From Methylocapsa sp. D3K7 (GTDB taxonomy: Bacteria > Pseudomonadota > Alphaproteobacteria > Rhizobiales > Beijerinckiaceae): a stretch of DNA of 64,000 nt. The notes below the pieces were generated by a model. It did not search any database and had not been told where the DNA came from. It worked only from the letters and a program-made list of their open reading frames with translations. The stretch is from the NCBI RefSeq assembly GCF_029855125.1, contig NZ_CP123229.1:1240001-1304000 (forward strand). Reading direction: 5' to 3'. The translations under genes were made by a program, and so were the position numbers. Below, piece after piece: positions 1 to 9,766 of this stretch (its first letter is position 1; the number at the start of each line of letters is the position of its first letter).

Positions 1-367
1 TGACGAAGGTCGGTTTGAATTGCTCGATATGGGCGCCATATTGCGAGCCGAACTCGAATTGAAACTCGGCCTCGCCGCTCTTTTCCGCCGGCATCGCGGT
101 GATGAAGCCATTTTCGGCAGCATCGCGCAGGATGCGCGCGCCAAACTGCTCATCGACGAGGATACCGGCCCGGTCCTTTGACAGTCCGGTCCCGAGAGCA
201 AACTTAAACCCGTCAAATATGATATCCTTGGTCTTCGCAATGCGCTCGGTCTGCTCGGCGCTCAGCCCCCCGCTCCATCCATAAAGACCTTTTTCGAAGG
301 AGCTGCGATGGTCGAACGGCAGGATGTAGAGCGGCTTGTTATACCCAACGGGTCGAATCGTGCTCAT
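1..367 (-). CDS. DUF2090-type aldolase-like protein, N-terminal part (runs off the window)
   Basis: The frame is open from an ATG at 367 to the window edge, so only the first ~122 residues are visible and the C-terminus is missing. The start reads MSTIRPVGYNKPLYILPFDH, followed by RSSFEKGLYGW. This 'LPFDHR.SF' opening is typical of DUF2090 proteins, the (beta/alpha)8 aldolase-like domain also found fused to IolC in inositol catabolism. Members often act on phosphorylated keto-sugars, but the substrate of stand-alone members is not known to me. No neighbour within the window helps to place it in a pathway. Confidence 0.6.
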   Translation of the reverse strand, partial: MSTIRPVGYNKPLYILPFDHRSSFEKGLYGWSGGLSAEQTERIAKTKDIIFDGFKFALGTGLSKDRAGILVDEQFGARILRDAAENGFITAMPAEKSGEAEFQFEFGSQYGAHIEQFKPTFV

Positions 368-741
368 ATTCGCTCCTGCCGATGGATAGCGCGGTGGCGG
401 CGTTGTCAGCGTATCCTATGATAACGCGGGATCAACGCATTGGTAGTGGCGAGACTCAGATCCCGCCCGGCGTAGGCCAACTCTCGCCGTCGATTGGACT
501 TCGATACGTTCAACACGCGAGACGGCGGGGAAAGAGAGGGGCTTGCAGCGGCCGCGGCCTTCGCTGTGGGCCTTTGGCCCCACGGGCACCAGCCTCAGAT
601 AGGAGCCTCGCGATGGATGAAATTCCAGAGGGCTCCCCCATGACGGCACCGTGACGAGTTCCATCAAGGCGCGGAATTTCTCTTTGCGGGCGCGACGCGG
701 ATAGCGATTTCACCCCTATGGTCACGCTTATAGAGGCTGAG
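368..741. other. Intergenic region, GC-rich with several hairpins, no convincing gene
   Basis: No frame here resembles a known protein. The stretch is rich in short inverted repeats: CAGCG/CGCTG (546-550 with 562-566), GTGGGCC/GGCCCCAC (566-572 with 576-583) and GGAGCC/GGCTCC (602-607 with 631-636). It could be a repeat element or a structured RNA, or simply GC-rich spacer. Frames are open on both strands through much of it, which is common at high GC. Confidence 0.4.
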
Positions 742-1266
742 TTAGCCGCGGGACTGGCGTTGCGGCGGCCTCTCCCGGCGGCGATCATTCGGACCGTGAT
801 AGGCGATGCCGGCGTGGCAGGAGCAATATGGTCCCGCGCCCGGCAATTTTTTTGCACCGCAGTAACGGAATTCGGACTGCGCCGGATCTCCCATCGGCCA
901 GCGGCACATCGACTCCCGCAATTCCATGATGGTCACGGGTTCACAAATTGGGACGACAACATCCCTTGCCACGAGAGGCCGCACATCTTCCATCACCATC
1001 GGCTGCAAGGCCAGAGCGGTATTGCCGATGGACGCGTGGGTGCCAGAACGCTGCGGTGCCTGGCGCCGTGGTGCTTTTTGATGCGACTGCGCTGGCACAT
1101 GTCCCGCCACTGCCTTGACCCGGCCCGAGAGCCCGAGACGGAAGACCTTGCCGATCACCGCGTTGCGCGTCACCCCGGCACCGAGTTCGCCTGCGATACG
1201 GCTGGCACTACAGCCTTCAAGCCATAGCTTTTGCAACAACTCGATTCGTTCATTGGTCCAGGACAT
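742..1266 (-). CDS. gcrA: GcrA cell-cycle regulator
   Basis: A 174-residue protein. The N-terminus MSWTNERIELLQKLWLEG, then NAVIGKVFRLGLSGR, is the GcrA helix-turn-helix DNA-binding domain. The C-terminal part (about residues 115-160) carries CRWPMGDP, a YCG and PYCSCHAGIAY, the segment that in Caulobacter GcrA binds domain 2 of sigma-70. GcrA activates promoters carrying CcrM-methylated GANTC sites and controls division and cell-cycle genes in alphaproteobacteria. Length matches the family (~170 aa). The middle linker is basic and low in complexity. Two tiny proteins at 43.6-44.1 kb share only the C-terminal motif. Confidence 0.95.
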   Translation of the reverse strand: MSWTNERIELLQKLWLEGCSASRIAGELGAGVTRNAVIGKVFRLGLSGRVKAVAGHVPAQSHQKAPRRQAPQRSGTHASIGNTALALQPMVMEDVRPLVARDVVVPICEPVTIMELRESMCRWPMGDPAQSEFRYCGAKKLPGAGPYCSCHAGIAYHGPNDRRRERPPQRQSRG

Positions 1267-1850
1267 CAGGGCCTCCTAGAAACTTGCCATCGTGCAATGA
1301 GAGTCGTTTGGAATTCCGATCAAAACATCGAACTCACCAAAAATGCATTCAATAAACACCGCATGACACATAACTCCGCCTGCGGCGGCAAAGTTCAACG
1401 CGGCGTAATTTCAAGCCGTCTCTTGCCTAAGCTTTCGTAGTTTCCATGGGACAAACTACACTAGCGATGAAATCATGCGCAAGCCGCGTATCACGTCGCG
1501 GAATGTTTTCAACAACAGCTTGCATCGCGCGGTCAACCGCCATTTCCCGCCAACTTTCCCTCACACCGCCACAAAATGAACTGGATCATGGCGCGGTGGA
1601 GGCTGCTGCCGGACAATGTATGGTGTCAAATTGAGCTTGCGCCGGGCTGGCCGTTCCATTCGCGCGATGTAAGCCGCGCGTTTTTTCTGTGAGGCTTGTC
1701 AGCAAACAAAATCTAACGGGCAGCGGGCTAGCGTCTCGAAGATTGAGCGGAACTCGCTGCGCACAATTCTGGGGGAAAAGGCATCTCCCCACTTCTTAAA
1801 TAACCGGCCATCTCGGCCGCAACTCCCCATTCATCGCACGGCCGACCCGA

Positions 1851-1973
1851 GCGTATCTGAACTTTGAAGTCAAGGACGCGCCTGCTTCGAGACGCTTGCT
1901 GCGCAAGTTCCTCAGCATGAGGGCGCGCCGCCTCCGGCGGTCGAAGATCCTTGAGTTCAAAGTTCAGATACGC
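1851..1973. repeat. Long imperfect inverted repeat
   Basis: The left arm at about 1851-1876 (GCGTATCTGAACTTTGAAGT then CAAGG) pairs with the right arm at about 1949-1973 (CCTTG then AGTTCAAAGTTCAGATACGC), with one mismatch over ~25 bases. The spacer is ~72 bases and contains a further CCTGCTTCGAGACG/CCTCAGCATGAGG segment resembling rhizobial intergenic repeats. It may be a MITE-like or RPE-like element. Confidence 0.6.
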
Positions 1974-2047
1974 TTTTCTGCTGCCGTCCGATGAATGGCT
2001 TTTCCCGCGCAAGACGCGCGGAAATGAGGCATCCACTGCGTCACGTC

Positions 2048-2070
2048 ATGCCCGGCCTTGAGCCGGGCAT
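2048..2070. repeat. REP-like palindrome, possible terminator of the TPR gene
   Basis: ATGCCCGGC (2048-2056), loop CTTGA, GCCGGGCAT (2062-2070): a perfect 9-base stem. This motif is a familiar dispersed intergenic palindrome in Hyphomicrobiales genomes. It lies 12 bases beyond the stop of the minus-strand TPR gene. A related half (GATGCCCGGC) recurs at about 2106. Confidence 0.6.
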
Positions 2071-2081
2071 CCAGACTCTTG

Positions 2082-4139
2082 TCATGGGTGTTTCGATGAC
2101 CGGGGCGATGCCCGGCTATGACCGGCGCTATCGTCCAGCTCTTTGATCTGCCCTTCGAACCAGGCGAGGTCTTTCTTCCAAACAGCATTGTCCGGCGAGA
2201 GTTTTGTCAGGCGCACCATGATCGCTTGGCCTTGCTGCAAAAAGCCGCGCGCCTTTGCCGTGTCGCCGGATTGCCGGTGCAGAGAGGCGAGCTTGCCAAA
2301 GCTATATGACAGATCGCGCTGCCAACCCGCATTGCCGGGGTCGGACGACGCGAGACGGTCTCTAATGGCGAGGCTGTCAGAGTAGGATTTCAGCGCGCCA
2401 GAAAGGTTGCCTTGCGCCTCTTGCACACTGCCCAGCTTATTGTACGACACCGATAGATCGCGCTGCCAGCCCGCATTGACGGAGTCGGAGGCCGCGAGGC
2501 GGGAAATAATCTCTCTCTTGGCCTCGTAGGATTTGAACGCTGCCTTAAGATCACCCTGCGCCTCCTGCACGCCACCAATCCGCTCGTTGCTAATCCCGAG
2601 ATCATATTGCCACTGGGCATTGCCGGGGTCGGAGGCCGCGAGGCGGTCGGCAATGGCGAGGCTGTCAGAGTAAGATTTCAGCGCGCCCGCCAGGTTGCCT
2701 TGCGCCTCTTGCACGCCGCCCACCTTGTTGTAGCTCACCGACAGATCGCGCTGCCAGCCCGCATTGCTGGGGTCCGATGTCGCCAGGCGCTCTCTAATGG
2801 CGAGGCTGTCAGAGTAAGATTTCAGCGCGCCTGCCAGGTTGCCTTGCGCCTCTTGCACGCCGCCCACCTTGTTGTAGCTCACCGACAGATCGCGCTGCCA
2901 GCCCGCATTGCTGGGGTCCGATGTCGCCAGGCGCTCTCTAATGGCGAGGCTGTCAGAGTAAGATTTCAGCGCGCCTGCCAGGTTGCCTTGCACCTCTTGC
3001 ACGCCGCCGAGTTTCTCGTAGCTCACCGACAGATCGGCCTGCCAGCCGGGACTGTCTGGGTCGAATTGCGCGAGGTGTTCTTTGATAGCAAGGCCTTCCT
3101 GATAGGATTTAAGCGCACCATTCAGGTCGCCCTGTGCCATTTCAACATCACCAATCTTGTCATAGCAGATTGAGAGATCGCGCTGCCCACGAGCATCCAT
3201 GGGATCAGATTTTGCGAGGCGCTCAGTGATAATAGTATCGTCCTTATAGTGTTTCAGTGCATCGGCAAGTTTGCCCTGTACTACGTGAACGTCGGCGATC
3301 TTTTCGTAGGCCACCGCGAGATCGCGCTGCCATTCTCTATCGTCTGGGTTAACGGCCGTCTGCTCGATCGCGATTTGTTTGGCCTTTTCCTCGTCATCGA
3401 GGCCTACTGCCAATTCTCCACGTGCTTGAGCAAGTTCGCCAAGCCGAAGGTTGGCACGATAAACGCCACGTTGATCTCCCGTTGCCGACGCAAGTTTAAG
3501 CAATTGGGCCAAACTCTTTTCGGCAGCCGTGAGATGGCCAGCCAGTAGGCTAAGCCAGCCGTGCCAATAGAGGGACTCCTTATCGTCCGGGTTCAACTCG
3601 ACCGCTCTAGCATATGCTTCGAGAGATTTCTTAGGGTCACGAAGAGCGGCAATGGCGCCAAAATTCCGGTAGGCGATAGCGGCTTCTTTCCTGTCATTTT
3701 CAGCCTGCGTAATCGCCTGCTCGGCCCGCGTGGCCGCCTGTTCGGCACGTGCCGTCTTTTCCTCGGCGATGGAGCTCAGGAGCTGCACTGCCTCACCCAC
3801 TTTGTTTTCCTTCAGGAGCGCAAGCGCTTGCTGGAGGCGGCCATCGCCTGCCGCCGCTCCTCGCGCGATTGATTCCACCGCACCGCCGACTGCCTCCCGG
3901 GAACCAGATGAGGCCGGGGTCAGTCGATCGGAGATAAGCTGCGCGGTAAGGGTTTTGGCCGCATTCTCATCGAGAATGTAGATATTCGTGACGCTTTTTT
4001 CGTGGGGTTCTTTGTGATCGACGTAAAAAGCAATAATGGACCCTATGACACCTGCAACCGCCAACGCGCCGGCGCCGAGCCACGAGGCAATCGCGCGCTT
4101 TTCCGGGTCTTTAAGAATTCCCCCGAGCCAGGAAGTCAT
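2082..4139 (-). CDS. Membrane-anchored tetratricopeptide-repeat protein
   Basis: 685 residues. A transmembrane helix near the N-terminus (about residues 18-40, LGAGALAVAGVIGSIIAFYV) is followed by a charged Ala/Glu-rich coiled-coil stretch (~110-150, EQAATRAEQAITQAENDR) and then TPR units to the end. From about residue 270 the units are 48 residues long, with the pattern LAGALKSYSDSLAIRERLA, TSDPSNAGWQRDLSVSYNK, GGVQEAQG. Such arrays are protein-protein scaffolds; the partner is unknown. No enzymatic domain is visible. Two internal repeats are almost identical at DNA level, so repeat number may vary. It has no obvious operon partner. Confidence 0.85.
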   Translation of the reverse strand: MTSWLGGILKDPEKRAIASWLGAGALAVAGVIGSIIAFYVDHKEPHEKSVTNIYILDENAAKTLTAQLISDRLTPASSGSREAVGGAVESIARGAAAGDGRLQQALALLKENKVGEAVQLLSSIAEEKTARAEQAATRAEQAITQAENDRKEAAIAYRNFGAIAALRDPKKSLEAYARAVELNPDDKESLYWHGWLSLLAGHLTAAEKSLAQLLKLASATGDQRGVYRANLRLGELAQARGELAVGLDDEEKAKQIAIEQTAVNPDDREWQRDLAVAYEKIADVHVVQGKLADALKHYKDDTIITERLAKSDPMDARGQRDLSICYDKIGDVEMAQGDLNGALKSYQEGLAIKEHLAQFDPDSPGWQADLSVSYEKLGGVQEVQGNLAGALKSYSDSLAIRERLATSDPSNAGWQRDLSVSYNKVGGVQEAQGNLAGALKSYSDSLAIRERLATSDPSNAGWQRDLSVSYNKVGGVQEAQGNLAGALKSYSDSLAIADRLAASDPGNAQWQYDLGISNERIGGVQEAQGDLKAAFKSYEAKREIISRLAASDSVNAGWQRDLSVSYNKLGSVQEAQGNLSGALKSYSDSLAIRDRLASSDPGNAGWQRDLSYSFGKLASLHRQSGDTAKARGFLQQGQAIMVRLTKLSPDNAVWKKDLAWFEGQIKELDDSAGHSRASPRSSKHP
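2741..3028 (-). repeat. Two near-identical 144-base tandem repeats inside the TPR gene
   Basis: Units 2741-2884 and 2885-3028 each encode 48 residues and differ at only one or a few bases. Flanking units (2597-2740 and 3029-3172) are more diverged. The near-identity points to recent duplication or gene conversion and makes this a candidate for slippage-type length variation and for assembly error. Confidence 0.8.
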
Positions 4140-4563
4140 TTTCGAAAAACCGAAAAGCCAAAAACCCGTCTTAAATGCGGAAACAAACCTAAGCCCTCAT
4201 GCTAAGGAGGGTTCGAAAAACCCGTCTCGAAGCACGAGGGCACCTCGCCAGCCACGCAGCCATCCTTCGCGACGCCCGCTTCGCGGGCTCTCTCCAGTCG
4301 CCCTCTTCCATTGCGTTCGCTTCGCGAACCACTTCGCTCGCAATGGAACCTCGGGCTTCCTTCCGCTCAGGATGAAGGGCGAGGCTGTTCACAGCAAATC
4401 CCAGCCTGTACCGTAATGCAAATGTCCGCTTGCGCAAAATCCCCGATTCAGACCTCGCCGCATCTCGCAGAAGTGCTTTTGCACAGACCTCCAATCGTAC
4501 CAAAACGTTTCACGTGAAACACTTTTGTCCGATTGGAGGGCAAAACCTTACAACTTTGATGTT
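4140..4563. other. Intergenic region with repeat remnants and a parS site
   Basis: About 424 bases between the TPR gene and aspC. The part 4200-4400 has pieces of a rhizobial-type intergenic mosaic repeat (CATCCTTCGCGACGCCCGC, GCTTCGCGGGCTC, TCAGGATGAAGGGCGAGG), not a gene. A parS site lies at 4506-4521. Confidence 0.6.
4506..4521. promoter_or_regulatory. parS: parS site (ParB-binding centromere)
   Basis: CGTTTCACGTGAAACA contains the perfect 14-base palindrome GTTTCACGTGAAAC at 4507-4520. It differs from the widely conserved chromosomal parS consensus (TGTTTCACGTGAAACA) only at the first base. ParB loads here and spreads, driving ParABS origin segregation and SMC loading. parS sites cluster near oriC, so this suggests an origin-proximal position. 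I saw no second copy in the window. Confidence 0.85.
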
Positions 4564-6159
<1,596 letters not shown>

Positions 6160-6399
6160 ATGTTGAGCGCGGATCACCCCGACCGTAGGTCCGACGCCGG
6201 TTTTGTCCGCGCTTACGATGCGCAGGCGGCCCGCCGGCAATTTCAAATTTCAATCGTGCTCGTCGCGGTGCTCGTGATTGCCGCGATTGCTCTCGGGATG
6301 CTGGCGCGAATCGACCGTCCCGCCGCCAGCGGACGGACTTCAGGCGCAACAGCCGGTAGCAGTCATTTCGCGGAAACTTTACTGGACATTCTCGGCTGA
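6160..6399 (+). CDS. Small single-pass membrane protein, function unknown
   Basis: 79 residues starting MLSADHPDRRSDAGFVRAYD. GGAG seven bases upstream favours this start over in-frame ATGs at 6148 and 6052. One hydrophobic helix (about residues 30-51, FQISIVLVAVLVIAAIALGML) follows a polar ~28-residue N-terminus, and the tail is Ser/Gly/Ala-rich. I do not recognise a family. A strong hairpin terminator follows at 6456. Confidence 0.55.
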   Translation: MLSADHPDRRSDAGFVRAYDAQAARRQFQISIVLVAVLVIAAIALGMLARIDRPAASGRTSGATAGSSHFAETLLDILG

Positions 6400-6455
6400 T
6401 CAGGGGAAATTCCAACATCCGCTCCCTAGTGGTCCTCGGGGAGCCCAAGACAGTG

Positions 6456-6478
6456 GGGCCGCGTCGATGGCGCGGCCC
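6456..6478 (+). terminator. Hairpin terminator
   Basis: GGGCCGCG (6456-6463), 7-base loop, CGCGGCCC (6471-6478): a perfect 8-base GC stem followed by TTACTCATTT. It lies 57 bases after the stop of the small membrane-protein gene. Confidence 0.6.
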
Positions 6479-6600
6479 TTACTCATTTGGATTGGCTCGC
6501 GCAAGAAAGAGGGTGCGGAAGAAAGCCCAGCGGTCAAATTTTCGCCACTCTCTCGACGGTTTTGGCAAGCGCTTTCGATCCCTCCGATCCGGACTTTGGC

Positions 6601-6789
6601 ATGCGCTTCAAATTGACCCCGCCCGGGGCTCCCATTTTCTTCGTCGCGCTTATTCTCGCCGGGCTGGCGGTGGCCAGCCTCTATACTCATGTTCCGGTCG
6701 TCGGACACTATGTCGCCGTCCATCGTTTCTGGGTGATGACGGCGGCCTATGTTGCATTGCTCGCCGGCGTCATTTTCGACGGGCTGTAA
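6601..6789 (+). CDS. Small two-helix membrane protein, conserved hypothetical type
   Basis: 62 residues starting MRFKLTPPGAPIFFVALILA. Two hydrophobic segments (about residues 11-27 and 40-59) are joined by a loop containing VVGHYVAVHRFW. An 'MRF.LTPP' start with this layout recurs in short hypothetical proteins of Hyphomicrobiales, to my recollection. A longer in-frame start exists at 6487, but its extra 38 residues are polar and run close to the preceding terminator. Function unknown. Confidence 0.6.
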   Translation: MRFKLTPPGAPIFFVALILAGLAVASLYTHVPVVGHYVAVHRFWVMTAAYVALLAGVIFDGL

Positions 6790-6972
6790 CAACGCAAGCA
6801 CTTATATTTCCGCGCACCGCATCCGGGCATAAGCTTTACTAATTTTCTGCCTCCGTCCCGCCGGATTGATTTCAGTTCACTTTCACGATGCAACAGATAA
6901 AGATGCTTCTTGTCCGCGCGGTGTATCGCGGGCAGGCGGGAACCGCCGCATAAGTCAAGGAAAGGCAGCATC

Positions 6973-7476
6973 ATGAGCGATCTCGTCGTTATCGCGTTTC
7001 CCACCGAAGCCAAGGCAGAGGAAGTCCGCCAAAAGGTTTTGGAATTGCAGAAGGAATATTTGATCGAACTTGGCGACGCGGCGATCGCCGTCAAACAGCC
7101 GGATGGGTCCGTCAAGCTCAATCAACTCGTCAACACAACCGCGATGGGGGCTGTCTCGGGCACTTTTTGGGGCACGCTTATCGGCTTGATCTTCTTGATG
7201 CCGCTCGCTGGCGCGGCGATCGGCGCGGCCTCCGGCGCGTTGGGAGGCGCGCTCACCGACGTTGGCGTCAATGACGCCTTCATGAAGGAAGTGGGAGAGA
7301 CCCTGCAGTCGGGCAATGCGGCGCTCTTTCTGCTGATCCGAAAGCTGACGACCGACAAGGTGCTGGAGGATCTGAAAGGCGTCGGCGGCACCGTTTTGCG
7401 GACATCGTTCGACCATACGAAGGAGGACGCGCTGCGCGCTGCGCTGGCCGGGATAAGCCCGCCACCGGCTGTCTGA
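6973..7476 (+). CDS. DUF1269 domain membrane-associated protein
   Basis: 167 residues starting MSDLVVIAFPTEAKAEEVRQ; AAGGAAAGG lies 8-16 bases upstream. The layout is that of DUF1269: an N-terminal alpha/beta part (FPTEAKAEEVRQKVLELQKE), a Gly/Ala-rich hydrophobic hairpin (about residues 57-95, with FWGTLIGLIFLMPLAGAAIG) and a C-terminal part (LFLLIRKLTTDKVLEDLKG, then GTVLRTSFD). The family is widespread and uncharacterised; members are often linked with stress responses. It is monocistronic as far as can be seen. Confidence 0.85.
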   Translation: MSDLVVIAFPTEAKAEEVRQKVLELQKEYLIELGDAAIAVKQPDGSVKLNQLVNTTAMGAVSGTFWGTLIGLIFLMPLAGAAIGAASGALGGALTDVGVNDAFMKEVGETLQSGNAALFLLIRKLTTDKVLEDLKGVGGTVLRTSFDHTKEDALRAALAGISPPPAV

Positions 7477-7552
7477 GCGGGGAGGACACTTGCGCGAGGG
7501 GCCCCCATGCGCGCCTGGCGCCAGGGCGCCGCAATGGCGCGCTGGAGAAACC

Positions 7553-7972
7553 CTATTCGCCCAAAAGATGCAGCACGACCTCGCGCCTGTGCGCCGCGCT
7601 GCGATGCTCGAAGAGATAGATTCCCTGCCAGGTCCCGAGCACCAGCCGTCCAGCGACAATGGGAATGGCGAGCTGAGTTTGCGAGAGCGCGGCTCTGATA
7701 TGCGCCGGCATGTCGTCGGGGCCTTCGCTGCGATGGATGTAACGCGTGCCATCTTCGGGCGCGATCTCCTCGAAAAAAGTTTCAAGATCGGTCCGGACGT
7801 CGGGGTCGGCGTTTTCTTGAATGAGCAGCGACGCGGAGGTGTGGCGGCAGAAAATCGTCAAAAGCCCGGTGGCGATGTTTTGCCCGGTGACCCAGGACGA
7901 GACTTGCGCCGTGATTTCGGCGAGACCTTTGCCATGGGTCGGAACGGAGAGGCTATGGACCGCTTGACGCAT
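7553..7972 (-). CDS. YjbQ family protein (secondary thiamine-phosphate synthase type)
   Basis: 139 residues from MRQAVHSLSVPTHGKG at 7972; the frame stays open upstream, but that extension has no family resemblance. Family signatures are visible: FCRHTSASLLIQENADPDVR, EDGTRYIHRSEGPDDMPAH and VLGTWQGIYLFEHR. YjbQ/UPF0047 proteins are small cytosolic beta proteins. Some show weak thiamine-phosphate synthase activity that rescues thiE mutants, but the physiological role is unsettled. The gene stands alone, facing the DUF1269 gene. Confidence 0.9.
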   Translation of the reverse strand: MRQAVHSLSVPTHGKGLAEITAQVSSWVTGQNIATGLLTIFCRHTSASLLIQENADPDVRTDLETFFEEIAPEDGTRYIHRSEGPDDMPAHIRAALSQTQLAIPIVAGRLVLGTWQGIYLFEHRSAAHRREVVLHLLGE

Positions 7973-8265
7973 CGAAAATTTCGCTCGATTGAATTGGCAA
8001 ATTTCTATTCCTACCGTTTTATGCCGGATATTGCTGCATTTGGCGTGTGTTTGGGGCAGTTTTGCCAAACCTCGGCGGGCGGTGCTTGATAGGCCGCAAC
8101 CGGCACCGCGAAGCCAGGCTTCGAATCTCGAGGGAGATCGGCCTGTTCCCGTCTTCTTTATTTCAGTTTGTTCTACATCAATGCCGGGCGCTCGCCCAAG
8201 TGTCAGCAACCGCCCACGAGCCACGTGCGTGAAACAATCAGCGATTTCAGGGGAGTTCTGGCAGG

Positions 8266-8901
8266 GTGAATTTTCATCTTTCGTTTTTGGATGAGTCGCG
8301 GCACATCCAGGACGTGTGGGAAGCGAATTTTGAGAGCGAGCACACCGCAATTTGCTGGATGTGGATGGTGGGCGGAGTATGGGCGCTCAAGTATGACTGG
8401 TCCCTTATGGAGTTGCGGTGCCGGCGGTGTTGCTCGACCAGGGTCGCGGTTTGCCCCAGAGTGCCGGCTGATAAAAAAGAATGTTGCATCGCCCGCATTC
8501 CGGCGAGGTTCTTAAGGCCATCGGGCAAGTCGGAGCGGCGGCAGCCTCGTGAAGTTCCTCACATTCTGATCGTGGAACGGGACGACGCCCTTGCCGCATC
8601 GCACGAGAGCCTGGTTCATGACGCCGGTTACTCCGTGAGCGCATCCTGGTCGAATTATATTTCAGCCGGCAGGTGGCTGAACGCCCACAATCCCGATGCG
8701 GCGATCCTTGACGTAAAGTTGCAGGACAGATTTTGCATCGCGCTGGCGAAAAAACTGTCCGCGCGGCATATTCCGTTTCTCGCGGTCTCCGGATGGCCCG
8801 CCGATACCCCAGGGGTCGACCGGATTTTCCAGTCCGCCACTTGGCTGGAAAAGCCCGTTACCTACGCCGGATTGCAGTTGGCCCTACGTAGCATCCTTTA
8901 G
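8266..8901 (+). CDS. Single-domain response-regulator receiver protein
   Basis: The C-terminal ~110 residues form a CheY-like receiver: HILIVERDDALAASHES (acidic pocket ED/RD), PDAAILDVKL with the phospho-acceptor Asp, FLAVSGWP (Ser at the Thr switch) and WLEKPV (conserved Lys). No output domain follows. The boundary given uses a GTG at 8266 preceded by AGGGGAG. The first ~95 residues are unusually rich in Cys, Trp and Arg and do not look like a protein domain, so the true start may lie much further downstream (a GTG at 8461 is one option). A histidine kinase partner is not seen nearby. Confidence 0.75.
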   Translation: MNFHLSFLDESRHIQDVWEANFESEHTAICWMWMVGGVWALKYDWSLMELRCRRCCSTRVAVCPRVPADKKECCIARIPARFLRPSGKSERRQPREVPHILIVERDDALAASHESLVHDAGYSVSASWSNYISAGRWLNAHNPDAAILDVKLQDRFCIALAKKLSARHIPFLAVSGWPADTPGVDRIFQSATWLEKPVTYAGLQLALRSIL

Positions 8902-9157
8902 CCCGGAAGTGGTTTGAGACATTCCCAGCCCCTTGGGGGCGAAGCAACGAGCCAAGCTCACGGCAGGCTCCCCACGCGTTGGTACCAAGCTGCTCCTATG
9001 ACGATGCTTTTTTCATTTTCGGCTGTTTTCGCGTAACATCAAAATTGCGTGCGGCCGTCCCGCCCGGACGGCTCCGGCTCTTGTTCGATCGGAGTGATGG
9101 AGCCATATCAGTGCGGCCGCAGTTTTGCCTATGAAACCGGGCGTCAGGAGTGCCAAA

Positions 9158-9631
9158 ATGAGCGATCGCAGAGGTTTTGAAAGCCCGGTGTTTCGTGAGC
9201 CCGTCTTTGTCGAGCCTCAGCTTCCCGCTGCCGCTTTGGCGTCCGTACGCACCCGGCGGATCGTGGCGCTTCTTTTCGATCTCATTTTCGTGTCCATCCT
9301 CTCGTTCGCGCTGTGGCTCGCACTTGCCGTGCTCACTTTCGGGCTTTCTCTTCTTATACTGCCGCCCCTGTTTCCGGCCGTGGCGTTTTTCTACAATGGC
9401 CTCACAATCTCTGGTTATCGCATGGCAACGCCGGGCATGCGTGCGATGGATCTCGAAATGCGTTTGACCGATGGGACCCGGGTTCCGTTTCTCAACGCTG
9501 CCGTGCATGCCGTGCTATTTTATGTGAGCACGATGTTCCCCCCTGTATTTTTGGTTTCGCTGATGAGTGCCAACAAGAGGTGTGTCCATGATATGCTCGC
9601 GGGCGTGGTCGTCATCCGGCGGTTCATGTGA
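9158..9631 (+). CDS. RDD family membrane protein
   Basis: 157 residues starting MSDRRGFESPVFREPVFVEP, with CAGGAG eight bases upstream. RDD features are present: the VRTRRIVALLFDLIFVSIL start of helix 1 (Arg and Asp in the helix), a second hydrophobic block (LALAVLTFGLSLLILPPLFP), the GYRMATPGMRAMDLEMR motif and a third helix (VLFYVSTMFPPVFLVSLM) ending in CVHDMLAGVVVI. RDD proteins are polytopic inner-membrane proteins; some act in Na+/H+ exchange, but most are uncharacterised. It precedes bpt on the same strand, 135 bases away. Confidence 0.85.
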   Translation: MSDRRGFESPVFREPVFVEPQLPAAALASVRTRRIVALLFDLIFVSILSFALWLALAVLTFGLSLLILPPLFPAVAFFYNGLTISGYRMATPGMRAMDLEMRLTDGTRVPFLNAAVHAVLFYVSTMFPPVFLVSLMSANKRCVHDMLAGVVVIRRFM

Positions 9632-9766
9632 CATAGCAAAAAGCAAGAGGCCTCAAAAGGTGCGGACTTTCTAAAAGGATTGTGTAATCATAAGAGTCGC
9701 ACTTCGGCGCGGACGCCGTTGAATCGGTCCTAGCCCGTCCTAACACCAAGGGAAGGCCAGCTGGAA

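Larger units (their letters stand above)
1267..2081. other. Long intergenic region upstream of gcrA with repeat elements
   Basis: About 815 bases without a convincing gene. The part next to gcrA (1267-1450) should hold its promoter. The remainder contains a long imperfect inverted repeat (1851-1973) and a REP-like palindrome (2048-2070). Open frames across 1586-2036 have no family resemblance and cross the inverted repeat, so they are taken as non-coding. Confidence 0.55.

Noticed and set aside
1728..2036. A 102-codon minus-strand ORF
   Set aside because: Spans the long inverted repeat; its translation follows the repeat sequence and is not protein-like.
2597..3172. Regular repeats suggesting a CRISPR array
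   Set aside because: Period 144 with no unique spacers; the repeats encode 48-residue TPR units in a continuous frame.
8266..8460. A novel Cys/Trp-rich N-terminal domain on the receiver protein
   Set aside because: The sequence is Arg/Cys/Trp-rich in a way typical of out-of-frame high-GC translation; a later start is more likely.
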